Part shown: positions 44,690 through 54,056 of the stretch, one piece after another
Layout of the letters: every line of letters begins with the position of its first letter
How positions within the stretch are numbered: position 1 is the stretch's first letter
Assembly: GCF_029952525.1 (NCBI RefSeq)
Contig: NZ_JASAOF010000012.1
Coordinates: forward strand, 62,001 to 126,000
Length of the DNA: 64,000 nucleotides
Direction: 5' to 3'
Source of the DNA: Saccharopolyspora ipomoeae
Lineage (GTDB): Bacteria; Actinomycetota; Actinomycetes; Mycobacteriales; Pseudonocardiaceae
The notes under the pieces: model-generated
What the model was told of the DNA's origin: nothing
What the model saw: the letters and a program-made list of their open reading frames with translations, nothing else
Database searches by the model: none
Position numbers and translations under genes: made by a program

Positions 44690-45937
44690 GTGAACGACAT
44701 CTTCGCCACCCTCGAATCTGAAGTCCGCAGCTACAGCAGAACGTGGCCGACCACGTTCGACCGCGCGGTCGGCAGCTACCTCTACGACGAGGACGGCACC
44801 GGCTACCTCGACTTCTTCGCCGGCGCGGGTGCGCTCAACTACGGGCACAACAACCCCGCGCTCAAGCAGAAGCTGCTCGACTACATCGCCCGCGACGGCG
44901 TGACCCACGGTCTCGACCAGGCCACCAAGGCCAAGGCCGAGTTCCTGGAGTCGTTCAACACCAACGTGCTGCAGCGGCGCGGGCTGAACTACAAGGTCCA
45001 GTTCCCCGGCCCGACGGGCACCAACTCGGTGGAGTCGGCGCTGAAGCTGGCCCGCAAGATCACCGGCCGCGAGTCGATCATCAGCTTCACCAACGCCTTC
45101 CACGGCATGACGCTGGGCTCGCTGTCGGTCACCGGCAACTCGATGAAGCGCGGCGGCGCGGGCATCCCGCTGGTGCACGCCACCCCGATGCCCTACGACG
45201 ACTACTTCGACGGCCAGGTGCCCGACTTCCTGTACTTCGAGCGGATGCTGGAGGACAGCGGTTCCGGCCTCAACGAGCCGGCCGCGGTCATCGTCGAGAC
45301 GCTGCAGGGCGAGGGCGGCATCAACTCCTCGCGCCCCGAGTGGCTGCGCGGCCTCTACGACCTGTGCCAGAAGCACGGGATGCTGATGATCGTCGACGAC
45401 GTGCAGATGGGCTGCGGCCGGACCGGTCCGTTCTTCTCCTTCGAGGAGGCCGGCATCCAGCCCGACATCGTCTGCCTGTCGAAGTCCATCGGCGGCTACG
45501 GCATGCCGCTGGCGCTGACGCTGATCAAGCCCGAGCACGACGTGTGGGAGCCGGGCGAGCACAACGGCACGTTCCGCGGCAACAACCCCGCGTTCGTCAC
45601 CGCCGCTGAGGCATTCCGGCTGTACTGGTCGAACGACGAGCTGGAGAAGTCGACCATCGCCAAGGGCGAGCGGGTCGGCCAGGTGCTGGAGGAGATCGCC
45701 GCCGAGCACGGTGGCGCCATCGCCAAGGGCCGCGGGCTGGCTCGCGGCCTGGGCTTCGAGGACACCAACGTGGCGGGCAAGGTCTCCAAGGCCGCGTTCG
45801 ACCGCAAGCTGCTGATGGAGACCTCCGGTCCCTCCAGCGAGGTCCTCAAGATCATGCCGCCGCTGACCGTCTCCGACGACGAGCTGGAGAAGGGCCTGGA
45901 GATCGTGCGCGACTCGGTTCGTGCCGTTCTGGCCTGA
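44690..45937 (+). CDS. ectB: Diaminobutyrate-2-oxoglutarate transaminase EctB
   Basis: 415-residue class III aminotransferase, first step of ectoine synthesis from aspartate semialdehyde. PLP features: [44 protein letters not shown] (PLP Asp) and [15 protein letters not shown] (Schiff-base Lys). GTG 44690 with GGAGG. It lies 72 bases after ectA and is followed by a strong hairpin before ectC. Confidence 0.96.
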   Translation: MNDIFATLESEVRSYSRTWPTTFDRAVGSYLYDEDGTGYLDFFAGAGALNYGHNNPALKQKLLDYIARDGVTHGLDQATKAKAEFLESFNTNVLQRRGLNYKVQFPGPTGTNSVESALKLARKITGRESIISFTNAFHGMTLGSLSVTGNSMKRGGAGIPLVHATPMPYDDYFDGQVPDFLYFERMLEDSGSGLNEPAAVIVETLQGEGGINSSRPEWLRGLYDLCQKHGMLMIVDDVQMGCGRTGPFFSFEEAGIQPDIVCLSKSIGGYGMPLALTLIKPEHDVWEPGEHNGTFRGNNPAFVTAAEAFRLYWSNDELEKSTIAKGERVGQVLEEIAAEHGGAIAKGRGLARGLGFEDTNVAGKVSKAAFDRKLLMETSGPSSEVLKIMPPLTVSDDELEKGLEIVRDSVRAVLA

Positions 45938-45953
45938 TTCGACGTTGCTTCCG

Positions 45954-46006
45954 CGGGTCGGGAGGGTGAAAAAGCCATTCGAACGGCTTTCACCTCTCCC
46001 GACCCG
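45954..46006 (+). other. Intercistronic hairpin between ectB and ectC
   Basis: Perfect 11-bp arms CGGGTCGGGAG (45954-45964) and CTCCCGACCCG (45996-46006) extend inward through GTGAAA..GCC/GGCTTTCAC with a 2-base bulge. It may act as an RNA processing or partial-termination site that sets ectAB versus ectC levels. Confidence 0.7.
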
Positions 46007-46078
46007 AGCACGTCGTGCGGCAAGCTGCGTGTGGCGCGTTCCCGCGCAGTGCACCAACCAAGATTCACAGGAGGAAAC

Positions 46079-46468
46079 GTGATCGTCCGGCACCTCTCGG
46101 AGATCGAGGACACCGACGCCGACATCAAGACCGAGAACTGGCGCAGCAAGCGCATTCTCCTCGCCAAGGACAAGCTGGGCTTCTCGGTGCACGAGACCAC
46201 GCTGTACGCCGGCACGGTGAACGACTTCTGGTACGCCAACCACATCGAAGCCGTGTTCATCACCGAGGGCGAGGGCGAGGTCGAGAACAAGGCGACCGGT
46301 GAGGTCCACCAGCTGAAGCCGGGTTCGATCTACGTGCTCAACGACGCCGACAAGCACCAGGTGCGTCCCAAGACGACCATGAAGACCGTGTGCGTGTTCA
46401 ACCCGCCGGTCACCGGTCGCGAGGTGCACGACGAGAACGGCGTCTACCCGCTGATCGTCGAGGACTGA
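46079..46468 (+). CDS. ectC: Ectoine synthase EctC
   Basis: 129-residue cupin that cyclises N-gamma-acetyl-diaminobutyrate to ectoine. Typical strings: [62 protein letters not shown] and [20 protein letters not shown] 46079 is directly preceded by AGGAGG; the upstream part of the frame was discarded. Confidence 0.96.
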   Translation: MIVRHLSEIEDTDADIKTENWRSKRILLAKDKLGFSVHETTLYAGTVNDFWYANHIEAVFITEGEGEVENKATGEVHQLKPGSIYVLNDADKHQVRPKTTMKTVCVFNPPVTGREVHDENGVYPLIVED

Positions 46469-46493
46469 TCATCGCGGGCTGATTCAGCTCCAC

Positions 46494-46530
46494 GCGCGGC
46501 GGGTACCCGGAGACCGGGGACCCGCCGCGC
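46494..46530 (+). other. Intercistronic hairpin between ectC and ectD
   Basis: 11-bp arms GCGCGGCGGGT (46494-46504) and ACCCGCCGCGC (46520-46530) with a further CCC/GGG pair inside, 25 bases after the ectC stop; no T-run. It could terminate ectABC or regulate read-through into ectD, which starts 155 bases later. Confidence 0.7.
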
Positions 46531-46684
46531 TGTCATTCACCACCAGGGTTTTCCCCACGCGTGCGACGTGGGGGAACGCGGGCACTCGACGTGTGCCGCT
46601 TCTCAACGAGGAACCGAGAACGGCGGGCGGTGTCATCCAGACATCGATCCGCTCCGGCGGGAATTCGCGAAGGAGGCGCAACCC

Positions 46685-47584
46685 ATGACCGTCGCTGATC
46701 TGAGCACCACGGACCGCTACCCGACGCGGGGCTCCGATTCGGCGTTGCTCGAACGGACCGATCCGACCGTCTGGTCCGGTGGGCCCACCGGACCGGCCAC
46801 GCGCGACGAGCTGGCCGCCCACGACACCAAGGGCTTCCACGTCCAGGAGGGGCTGCTGTCCCCCGCGGAGGTGCAGACCTACTGGCAGGAGCTGGAGCGG
46901 CTGACGCGCGACGAGGAGGTCCGCGCCGACGAGCGCACGATCATCGAGCGCTCGTCCGACGAGGTCCGGTCCATCTTCGAGGTGCACCGGATCAGTCCGC
47001 TGATCGGGGAGCTGACCCGCGATCCGCGGGTGCTCGACCGGGCCAGGCAGATCCTGGGGTCGGACGTGTACGTGCACCAGAGCCGGATCAACTACATGCC
47101 CGGTTTCCGCGGCACCGGCTTCTACTGGCACTCCGACTTCGAGACCTGGCACGCCGAGGACGGCATGCCGGACCCGCGCGCGGTGAGCATCTCGATCGCG
47201 CTGACCGACAACTTCCCGTTCAACGGCGGTCTGATGATCATGCCGGGCGCTCACCGCACGTTCGTCTCGTGCGCGGGTGAGACCCCGGAGCAGAACCACA
47301 AGACCTCGCTCAAGCAGCAGCGGGTGGGCGTCCCGTCCGAGGAGGCCATCACCAAGCTCGCCTACGAGCACGGGATCGAGCAGTTCACCGGCCCGGCGGG
47401 CTCGGCCCTGTGGTTCGACTCCAACTGCATGCACGGTTCGGGCAACAACATCACGCCCTATCCGCGCTCGAACATCTTCATCGTGTTCAACAGCGCGGAG
47501 AACTCGCTGGTGGATCCCTACGCGGCCAGCGCCCCACGCCCGAACCACATCGCCTCCAGGGACTTCACCCCCCTGCAACGCTGA
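46685..47584 (+). CDS. ectD: Ectoine 5-hydroxylase EctD
   Basis: 299-residue Fe(II)/2-oxoglutarate dioxygenase converting ectoine to 5-hydroxyectoine. Iron-binding motif HSDFETWHAEDGMP (His-x-Asp) and the distal His in CMHGSGNN are present, with the EctD consensus FRGTGFYWHSDFETWH and the substrate loop FPFNGGLMIMPGAH. ATG 46685 with AAGGAGG upstream. Last gene of the cluster; the convergent gap after it holds a 5-bp microsatellite and a 64-bp hairpin element. Confidence 0.96.
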   Translation: MTVADLSTTDRYPTRGSDSALLERTDPTVWSGGPTGPATRDELAAHDTKGFHVQEGLLSPAEVQTYWQELERLTRDEEVRADERTIIERSSDEVRSIFEVHRISPLIGELTRDPRVLDRARQILGSDVYVHQSRINYMPGFRGTGFYWHSDFETWHAEDGMPDPRAVSISIALTDNFPFNGGLMIMPGAHRTFVSCAGETPEQNHKTSLKQQRVGVPSEEAITKLAYEHGIEQFTGPAGSALWFDSNCMHGSGNNITPYPRSNIFIVFNSAENSLVDPYAASAPRPNHIASRDFTPLQR

Positions 47585-47668
47585 CACCGACGGCTGGGCT
47601 CGGAGCGGGGCGCCTGACCACCCAGGCACCCCGCTCCACCCTCCCGGCCCGTCCGCGCCGCCCCGCCC

Positions 47669-47708
47669 GACGCGACGCGACGCGAGGCGAGGCGAGGCGA
47701 GGCGAGGC
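47669..47708. repeat. 5-bp microsatellite (GACGC)3(GAGGC)5
   Basis: Eight uninterrupted 5-bp units between ectD and the AlgX-like gene. Such tracts can vary in copy number by slippage; it lies outside any gene. Confidence 0.85.
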
Positions 47709-47734
47709 GATGTCACGGTGACAACGTCCGTTGC

Positions 47735-47812
47735 CAGTGGACAGTTTTAGCCATAACTGTCCGGACAAAAAGGACATTGATCATGGGTGATTATGGCTAA
47801 AACTGTCCACTG
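47735..47812. repeat. 64-bp hairpin element, copy 1, with extended arms
   Basis: Perfect 22-bp inverted arms (47735-47756 and 47791-47812; core CAGTTTTAGCC.../...GGCTAAAACTG) around a 34-base loop containing GTCCGGAC, GGACA and TGATCATGGG. The core 47742-47805 recurs at 54057-54120. It occupies the 3'-3' space between ectD and the AlgX-like gene. Confidence 0.85.
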
Positions 47813-47815
47813 CCC

Positions 47816-49087
47816 TCACCTCACGGGGTGGGCGGCGAGGACCTGGCCGACCTCGGTGGCGACTTCGGGGTTGAGGAGGGGGTACCTGCCGCCGGCCACG
47901 AAGCGTTCTGAGAGTTCGAAGGTGATGACCTCGCCCTGGGCGAGGAGTTCGGCCGTGGCTCGGGGCTGGGTGGCGACGTTGTCCGGGTGGGTGATGGTGA
48001 CGTCGGCGTAGGTGGCCGCGAGGTAGGGGCTGGCGAACTGGGTGAAGGAGTCGCCGACCACCCGGACCGGAGCCGTGATCATCCCCGGTTTCGGGGTCGA
48101 CCTCAGGTGCAGCGGCTCGTGGAAGTCGCTGGGCTTGAACTGCGTGTTGTCCTCTCCCCCGTCCGGTGCCAGCGCGTAGGCCTGGATGTCCACCGCGCGA
48201 TCCTGGCCCAGCAGGTCGGGGATGTCGGCGCTGTGCGGGTACCGCCGCGACGGCGTCATCTTCCAGGTGCCGGTGATGCCCGGCGAAAGCCGTTCCGCCA
48301 GCTGGTAGACCATCGTCGCGCCGCCCTCGTGGGTCCAGTGCGTGTCGATGTCGTGGTAGATCGGGTGCCCGTTGCGCTCGGCCGCTCGGCGCAGCGGCGC
48401 GCGCAGGTCGATCGCGCCGGTCGCCTTCGGGACCCGCCGCCAGAACTCCTCCCGGGCCGCCTCCGAGCAGTCCTTCCCCGCGTAGTTCTCCGGCAGGTGC
48501 TCGGGGTACGCGGTCGACTTGTCCGGGGCGATGACCAGCTGGAACGTCCGGCCCGACGACTCCACGGCCTTCCGCCACGCGCGGAGCCCGGCGATGATCT
48601 CGTCCGTCGTGCGGCTCGGCACGCAGCGGTAGGACACGTCGTGCCCCAGGTACAGCCAGCCGTCGCGGCCCTCGATGACCGGCGGGAACACGCTCTCGTC
48701 GATCGGCGGTTTGGCGTCCACCTGTCCCGCACCCACCGGCGAGCTGTGCGACCCACCCGCCAGCGGCGCCGGCTCGCCGAACACGCCCCGGCTGATGCCG
48801 CTGACCGCCTGCACCGCCGCCTTGCGGAACGGCAGGTGATCGGTGGCCCACCCGTTCAACCCGGTGAAGAACCCGAAACCCTCGGTGACGCTGGGGAACT
48901 CGGCCAGCGGCCGGTTCTCCAGCTGCTCCGGCCGCGCCCCGAACAACCAGCTGCTCAACGGCGCGCTGAAGAACGCCAGCGCGCAGATCAACGCCACCAG
49001 CTGACGTCGGCCGTGCCGAGGCCGGTGCAGCGGGTGATCCCGCGGCAACCACGCCTCGTGCACCGGAGGCAGCTCCGGAGTCCTCAC
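47816..49087 (-). CDS. AlgX/AlgJ-like SGNH-type O-acetyltransferase protein
   Basis: 423 residues. One N-terminal TM helix (LVALICALAFFSAPLSSWLFG) anchors an extracytoplasmic domain with the AlgX/AlgJ catalytic features DGWLYLGHD, LVIAPDKSTAYPEHLP, DTHWTHEGGATMVYQLA (Asp-x-His) and VVGDSFTQFASPYL (nucleophilic Ser). It would complete O-acetyl transfer onto a polysaccharide, using acetyl groups moved across the membrane by the MBOAT protein upstream (gap 10 bases). GTG 49087 with GAGGGG. Confidence 0.88.
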   Translation of the reverse strand: MRTPELPPVHEAWLPRDHPLHRPRHGRRQLVALICALAFFSAPLSSWLFGARPEQLENRPLAEFPSVTEGFGFFTGLNGWATDHLPFRKAAVQAVSGISRGVFGEPAPLAGGSHSSPVGAGQVDAKPPIDESVFPPVIEGRDGWLYLGHDVSYRCVPSRTTDEIIAGLRAWRKAVESSGRTFQLVIAPDKSTAYPEHLPENYAGKDCSEAAREEFWRRVPKATGAIDLRAPLRRAAERNGHPIYHDIDTHWTHEGGATMVYQLAERLSPGITGTWKMTPSRRYPHSADIPDLLGQDRAVDIQAYALAPDGGEDNTQFKPSDFHEPLHLRSTPKPGMITAPVRVVGDSFTQFASPYLAATYADVTITHPDNVATQPRATAELLAQGEVITFELSERFVAGGRYPLLNPEVATEVGQVLAAHPVR

Positions 49088-49097
49088 CTGTCCCCTC

Positions 49098-50534
49098 CTA
49101 GAACTGGTAGTACAGGAACGGGCTGAACGTGCCGGTGGCGACGAGCAGGCCCGCGTAGCCGAGGCCCGCCGTGAGCACCACCGCGCGCACGACGTAGGCC
49201 TCGCGGGTGCGGACCGCCTCCAGGAACGGGCCGGTGCCCGAACCAGCTGGCAGCAGCACCACGATCAGCGCGATCAGCAGGAAGAACAACCGCTGGTGGG
49301 TCACCGACGCCGCGACGATGTCGGTCAGCCCCGCCAGGTCCGGGATCAGCATGTGCCCGAGCATCCCCAGCGCGCTGCCCAGGTCGGGTGCGCGGAAGAA
49401 CACCCAGCCGACCACCACCAGCAGCAGCGTCAACGCCCGCCGCGCCAGTCGTGACCGCAGGTCCGCGGGTGCGGCCGACCAGCCGAAGCGGCGCTCCAGC
49501 ACCAGCAGACCGCCGTGGAACAGCCCCCACACCAGGTAGGTCCACGCGGCGCCGTGCCAGAAACCGGTCAGCACGAAGATGATCGTCAGGTTCCGGTACG
49601 TCGTCGCCGTGCCGCGGCGGTTGCCGCCGAGCGGGATGTAGACGTAGTCGCGGAACCAGCGCGACAGCGACATGTGCCAGCGCCGCCAGAACTCGGTGAT
49701 CGTCACCGACGAGTAGGGCCGCGCGAAGTTCTCCGGCAGCCGGAACCCCAGCATCCGCCCCAACCCGATCGCCATGTCCGAGTAGCCGGAGAAGTCGAAG
49801 TACAGCTGCATCGTGTAGCCGATCGCGCCCAGCCAGGCGATCGCGAACGTCATGTCCTGCGCGGGAGTCGCGAAGCACGCGTCGACCATCGGTGCCAGCG
49901 TGTCGGCGACGACGACCTTCTTCGTCAAACCCCAGGCGAAGCGCGGGAACCCGGCCGCGATGTCATCGAGCCGGTGCGTGCGGCGCTGCGGCAGCTGATC
50001 GGCGATCTCCCGGTAGCGCACGATCGGACCCGCCACCAGCTGCGGGAACATCGCGATGTAGGTGACGAACGAGACCGGGTCCCGCAGCGCCGGGCGCTCG
50101 CCCCGGTAGATGTCCACCACGTAGGAGATGTGGTGGAACGTGTAGAACGAGATGCCGATCGGCAACGCCAGGTGCAGCACCGGGTAGTCGCCGCCGAACC
50201 AGCGCGCCAGCACCGCCAGCTGCTCGGTCGCGAACCCCGCGTACTTCCAGATCAGCAGGATCGTCAGGTTGAACGCGACCACGCCGATCAGCAGCCACCG
50301 GCGGCGTTCCCGCTGCCCCGGCCAGTCGTCGCCCGGCTCCAGGCGGCGACCGGCCAGGAAGTTCACCGCGATGCACGCCAGCAGCAGCACCGTCGTGCCG
50401 CCCGCCCCGCTCGCGTAGAACAGCAGGCTGGCCAGCGCGACGACGACGTTGCGCCCGCTGCGGGGTGCCACCAGCACGACCGCGAGCACGGCCGGCAGGA
50501 AGTACCACAGGAACAGCGGCGAAGCGAAGGACAT
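49098..50534 (-). CDS. AlgI-like MBOAT O-acyltransferase
   Basis: 478-residue membrane-bound O-acyltransferase with about ten TM helices. Signature strings: LPIGISFYTFHHISYVVDIYRGE, VAGPIVRYREIADQL, YFDFSGYSDMAIGLGRMLGF, ITEFWRRWHMSLSRWFRDYVYIPLGGNRRG and the catalytic His in LTGFWHGAAW. It is the partner of the AlgX-like protein; together they should acetylate a cell-surface or exported glycan. No polysaccharide synthase gene is adjacent, so the target is unknown. Confidence 0.93.
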   Translation of the reverse strand: MSFASPLFLWYFLPAVLAVVLVAPRSGRNVVVALASLLFYASGAGGTTVLLLACIAVNFLAGRRLEPGDDWPGQRERRRWLLIGVVAFNLTILLIWKYAGFATEQLAVLARWFGGDYPVLHLALPIGISFYTFHHISYVVDIYRGERPALRDPVSFVTYIAMFPQLVAGPIVRYREIADQLPQRRTHRLDDIAAGFPRFAWGLTKKVVVADTLAPMVDACFATPAQDMTFAIAWLGAIGYTMQLYFDFSGYSDMAIGLGRMLGFRLPENFARPYSSVTITEFWRRWHMSLSRWFRDYVYIPLGGNRRGTATTYRNLTIIFVLTGFWHGAAWTYLVWGLFHGGLLVLERRFGWSAAPADLRSRLARRALTLLLVVVGWVFFRAPDLGSALGMLGHMLIPDLAGLTDIVAASVTHQRLFFLLIALIVVLLPAGSGTGPFLEAVRTREAYVVRAVVLTAGLGYAGLLVATGTFSPFLYYQF

Positions 50535-50641
50535 CGAAGGGCCTCGGTTGCGGGAGGCCCACGCCTCCTCGGATCGGTTGCCGGAGCAGCCTAACCGAGG
50601 TCAGCGCGTCGCAGGTCCGGAATGGACCGAGCTCTCGCCCC

Positions 50642-51598
50642 TCAGCGGACCCGGCGCCGCCGGGCGACCTCGGAGAGCACGACACCCGCGGCGACCGAGG
50701 CGTTGAGCGACTCGACGTCGCCGGCCATCGGGATCGACACCGTCTGGTCGCAGGTCTCGCGCACCAGGCGCGACAGCCCCCGCCCCTCCGAGCCGACGAC
50801 GACCACCAGCGGGCCGGTGGCCAGCTCCAGCTCGTCGGAGGTGATGTCGGAGTCCGCGTCGAGGCCGACGACCATCAGCCCGGCCTCCTTGTAGTCCTTG
50901 AGCGTGCGCGTGAGGTTGACGGCCTTGGCGACCGGCAGCTTCGCCGCCGTGCCCGCGCTCGTCCGCCACGCCACCGCCGTGATCCCGGCGCTGCGCCGCT
51001 GCGGCACGACCACGCCGTGCGCGCCGAACGCGGCCGCCGAGCGGATCACCGCGCCCAGGTTGCGCGGGTCGGTGACGCCGTCGAGCGCCACGATCAGCGG
51101 CGGCAGGCCGGTGTCCTGCGCGGCCGCGAGCACCTCGTCGGGGTGGGCGTAGTCGAACGGCGGCACCTGCAGGGCCAGGCCCTGGTGCATCGCGTTGTGG
51201 GTGAGCCGGTCCAGCTCGACGCGCGGCACGTCGAGCACCGGGATGCCCCGGTTCTTGGCCTCGCGCACCGCTTCGGTGACCCGGTCGTCGACGTCGATGC
51301 CCTGCGCGACGTACATGCCGCTGGCCGGGACGCCTGCGCGGACGCACTCCACCACCGGGTTGCGCCCGGCGACGAGCTCGGGCGCGTTCTCCGCCGCGGC
51401 CTGGCGCTTGGCGCGCTGCTGGTCGGCCTTGGCGCGCTGGTCGGCGCGCTTCTTGGCCGGGTGCGTGACGCGGTCCTCCGCCTTCGGGGTCGGGCCCTTG
51501 CCCTTGAGACCGCGCCGCCGCTGCCCGCCGGAACCGACGACCATGCCCTTCTTGTTGGTCTTGCGCACGCCACCGCGGCGCTTGTCGTTGCCGGCCAC
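50642..51598 (-). CDS. rlmB: 23S rRNA 2'-O-methyltransferase RlmB (SpoU/TrmH family)
   Basis: 318 residues. A basic disordered N-terminus ([15 protein letters not shown]..., about 70 residues) precedes a substrate-binding domain ([27 protein letters not shown]) and a knotted SPOUT domain: [46 protein letters not shown] and [23 protein letters not shown]. It methylates the 2'-OH of a 23S rRNA guanosine. GTG start 4 bases after the cysS stop, so it is co-transcribed with it. Confidence 0.94.
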   Translation of the reverse strand: MAGNDKRRGGVRKTNKKGMVVGSGGQRRRGLKGKGPTPKAEDRVTHPAKKRADQRAKADQQRAKRQAAAENAPELVAGRNPVVECVRAGVPASGMYVAQGIDVDDRVTEAVREAKNRGIPVLDVPRVELDRLTHNAMHQGLALQVPPFDYAHPDEVLAAAQDTGLPPLIVALDGVTDPRNLGAVIRSAAAFGAHGVVVPQRRSAGITAVAWRTSAGTAAKLPVAKAVNLTRTLKDYKEAGLMVVGLDADSDITSDELELATGPLVVVVGSEGRGLSRLVRETCDQTVSIPMAGDVESLNASVAAGVVLSEVARRRRVR

Positions 51599-51601
51599 GA
51601 G

Positions 51602-52990
51602 TTACCCGTCTTTCAATGTCCACGTCGGACCGTCGGGGGTGTCCTCGACGGCGATCCCGCCCTCCTGCAGCCGGTCTCGCAGCAGGTCGGCGGTGGCGAA
51701 GTCCTTCTCCGCGCGCGCCTTCTGGCGCTGCTCCAGCACCAGGCGCACGGCCTCGCCGAGGGCGTCGCGGGCGGCGTCGCCGCCCTCCTCGGCCCACTGC
51801 GGCGACAGCGGGTCCAGGCCGAGCACCCCGGTCATCGCGCGCACCGACGACGCGGCCGCGCGGGCCGCCTCGTCGTCACCGCGGTCCAGCGCGGCGTTGC
51901 CCTCGCGGACCGCCGCGTGGATGGCGGCGGTCGCCTGCGGCGTGCCCAGGTCGTCGTCGAGGGCTTCGGCGAACTCCGCGGCGACCTCGCCCGGCTCGAC
52001 CGAACCGGCGCGGGAGACGACCTTGCGGACGAAGTTCTCGATCCGCCCGTACGCCGAAGCCGCCTCCTGCAGGCCCGCTTCGGAGAACTCGATGGTGGAC
52101 CGGTAGTGCGGGGTGACCAGGTAGTACCGCAGCTCCACGGCCCGCGCGCGCTCCAGCACCGCCGGGATGGACAGCACGTTGCCGAGCGACTTCGACATCT
52201 TCTCGCCGCTCATGGTGACCCACGCGTTGTGCATCCAGTACTGGGCGAACCCGTCGCCCGCGGCGTGCGACTGCGCCAGCTCGTTCTCGTGGTGCGGGAA
52301 CACCAGGTCCAGGCCGCCGCCGTGGATGTCGAACTCGCCGCCCAGGTAGAAGGTCGCCATCGCCGAGCACTCCAGGTGCCAGCCGGGGCGCCCGTGGCCC
52401 CACGGCGTCGGCCAGCTCGGCTCGCCCGGCTTCGCGCCCTTCCAGAGCGTGAAGTCGCGCGGGTCGCGCTTGCCGGAGGCCAGCGACTCGCCCTGCTGCA
52501 CCTCGTCGAGGCGCTGCCCGGAGAGCTTGCCGTACTGGTCGCCGTAGGAGGCGACGTCGAAGTAGACGTCACCGCCGGACGGGTAGGCGTGGCCCTTGTC
52601 GATGAGGCGCTGGATCAGGTCGATCATCTGCGTGACGTGCCCGGTGGCGCGCGGCAGCACCGACGGCGGCAGGCAGCCCAGCCGGTCGTAGGCCGACTCG
52701 AAGGCGCGCTCGTGCGTGGCAGCCCACTCCCACCACGGCCGGCCCGCTTCGGCCGCCTTGGTGAGGATCTTGTCGTCGATGTCGGTGACGTTGCGCACCA
52801 GGCGCACGTCGTAGCCCGAGCGCTGCAGCCAGCGGCGCAGCACGTCGAAGTTCAGCCCGCTGCGGACGTGACCGACGTGCGGAACCCCCTGCACGGTGGC
52901 ACCACAGACATAGATCGACGCCACTCCGTCGCAGCGCGGGTGGAACTCGCGCGTCGTGCGGGTCGCTGTGTCATGTAGGTGCAGGCTCAC
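51602..52990 (-). CDS. cysS: Cysteinyl-tRNA synthetase
   Basis: 462-residue class I synthetase. HIGH-type motif [10 protein letters not shown], zinc ligands Cys in YVCGATV, Cys in HLECSAM and His/Glu in PHHENE, and KMSKS in [11 protein letters not shown] are all present. The anticodon-binding C-terminal domain is complete, which distinguishes it from the shorter MshC of mycothiol synthesis. GTG start with TACCAT seven bases upstream suggests a leaderless transcript. It is upstream of and coupled to rlmB. Confidence 0.96.
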   Translation of the reverse strand: MSLHLHDTATRTTREFHPRCDGVASIYVCGATVQGVPHVGHVRSGLNFDVLRRWLQRSGYDVRLVRNVTDIDDKILTKAAEAGRPWWEWAATHERAFESAYDRLGCLPPSVLPRATGHVTQMIDLIQRLIDKGHAYPSGGDVYFDVASYGDQYGKLSGQRLDEVQQGESLASGKRDPRDFTLWKGAKPGEPSWPTPWGHGRPGWHLECSAMATFYLGGEFDIHGGGLDLVFPHHENELAQSHAAGDGFAQYWMHNAWVTMSGEKMSKSLGNVLSIPAVLERARAVELRYYLVTPHYRSTIEFSEAGLQEAASAYGRIENFVRKVVSRAGSVEPGEVAAEFAEALDDDLGTPQATAAIHAAVREGNAALDRGDDEAARAAASSVRAMTGVLGLDPLSPQWAEEGGDAARDALGEAVRLVLEQRQKARAEKDFATADLLRDRLQEGGIAVEDTPDGPTWTLKDG

Positions 52991-53056
52991 GACCCCGATG
53001 GTACGGGGAAGGGCTTCAGGGCAATCACGACAGGCCGACCGAGCTGATGGTGGTCA

Positions 53057-53226
53057 CCCTGCTTGGCGGTGCGGGTAGCGGAACCTGAGCGCTGCCGTGG
53101 ACTCCGTGCGCCGCTCCTTATGTATGCCAATACGCGGCGTCACGGCGTACTCGCCACGAAAGCGCTCAGAACCCGCGGCGGTGCAGGTTGCTTAGGTGGG
53201 GCACAGAGAAAGCACCTTCGGTGCTT
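53057..53226 (+). repeat. Dispersed structured repeat, long copy B
   Basis: 170-bp element, the inverted counterpart of 22297-22465. Inverted arms TGAGCGCT and AGCGCTCA, GCGGGT and ACCCGC, and an apex GTAT-GCCA-ATAC make it a long imperfect palindrome. The end hairpin AAGCACC-TTC-GGTGCTT (53210-53226), read on the minus strand and followed by TCTCT, lies 9 bases after the HAD gene stop and is its likely terminator. Confidence 0.85.
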
Positions 53227-53235
53227 GCCTGACGG

Positions 53236-53916
53236 TCAGCGCAGCAGATCGCCCACCGCGTCGATCAGGCCGGTCGGGCGTTCGCTGGTCGGAGCGGGGT
53301 CGACGATCGCGACCTCGCACCCGACACCGGCCGCGCCGCCGTCGGCCTCCTCGCTGTCGCCGACCATGAGCGCCTCCTCCGGGGCGACGCCGAGGCGCTC
53401 GCAGGCCCGCAGGAAGATCTTCGGATCCGGCTTGATCACCTCTTCGAGGTACGACAGCAGGAACTCGTCGACGTGCCGGCTGACGCCGAGGCGGTCGAAG
53501 GCCGGGCGGATGTCGAAGGCGATGTTGCTGATCACACCCACCTTCACGCCCTGCTCGGACAACCGGCGCAGCACCTCGGCGGCGTCCGGGTACGGGGTCC
53601 ACTGGTCGGGGTCGATCAGCCGGGCGTAGAGGCCGTGCGCCTGCCGGTCCGGGACGCCGGAGCTGCGCAGGACCTCGACGTAGACCTTGCGGTGCAGCTC
53701 GGGGTCGAGGTCGCGCTTCTCCCACGCGTCCAGGAACTCATCGCCGAGCTCGACGATCCGGCCGGTCGGTGCGGTCATCCGCCGCATGATCTCGGCCTGG
53801 GCGGAGAGGTCGAAGGGGGTTCCGTCGGAGTCGGTGAGGTCGGAGTACCAGGACGGGTTCTCCTCCAGTCGGAACAGGGTGCCGGAGAAGTCGAAGATCA
53901 CCGCTCGCAGAGTCAC
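53236..53916 (-). CDS. HAD-superfamily hydrolase with DxS motif I
   Basis: 226 residues. HAD landmarks: motif I VIFDFSGTLF, motif II VGVISNIAF, motif III Lys in VIKPDPKIFLRA and motif IV LMVGDSEEADGGAAGVG. Motif I has Asp-Phe-Ser instead of the usual Asp-x-Asp, so the general acid/base Asp is missing. This resembles HADs that are not ordinary phosphatases (phosphonatase and dehalogenase groups also lack that Asp), so substrate is open. GTG 53916 lies six bases after a TACCGT box, a probable leaderless start. Confidence 0.88.
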   Translation of the reverse strand: MTLRAVIFDFSGTLFRLEENPSWYSDLTDSDGTPFDLSAQAEIMRRMTAPTGRIVELGDEFLDAWEKRDLDPELHRKVYVEVLRSSGVPDRQAHGLYARLIDPDQWTPYPDAAEVLRRLSEQGVKVGVISNIAFDIRPAFDRLGVSRHVDEFLLSYLEEVIKPDPKIFLRACERLGVAPEEALMVGDSEEADGGAAGVGCEVAIVDPAPTSERPTGLIDAVGDLLR

Positions 53917-54056
53917 ACGGCCACGGTATGCGCGCCGGGCGAACCCGACATGAACATGCGGCCTAGCTCACGACCAGGGGCGGAGATTTCCCCCGTTCGC
54001 CGGGCTCCCGGGTCGCCGGAGTACGGGTCTCCTGGGAATCGTCCCCGGCGAGAGGA

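Noticed and set aside
53063-53629. 188-codon frame starting in long repeat B
   Set aside because: Its N-terminus resembles that of a frame in long repeat A only because both read the repeated element; the rest is antisense to the HAD gene. The paired changes preserve DNA/RNA pairing rather than amino acids.
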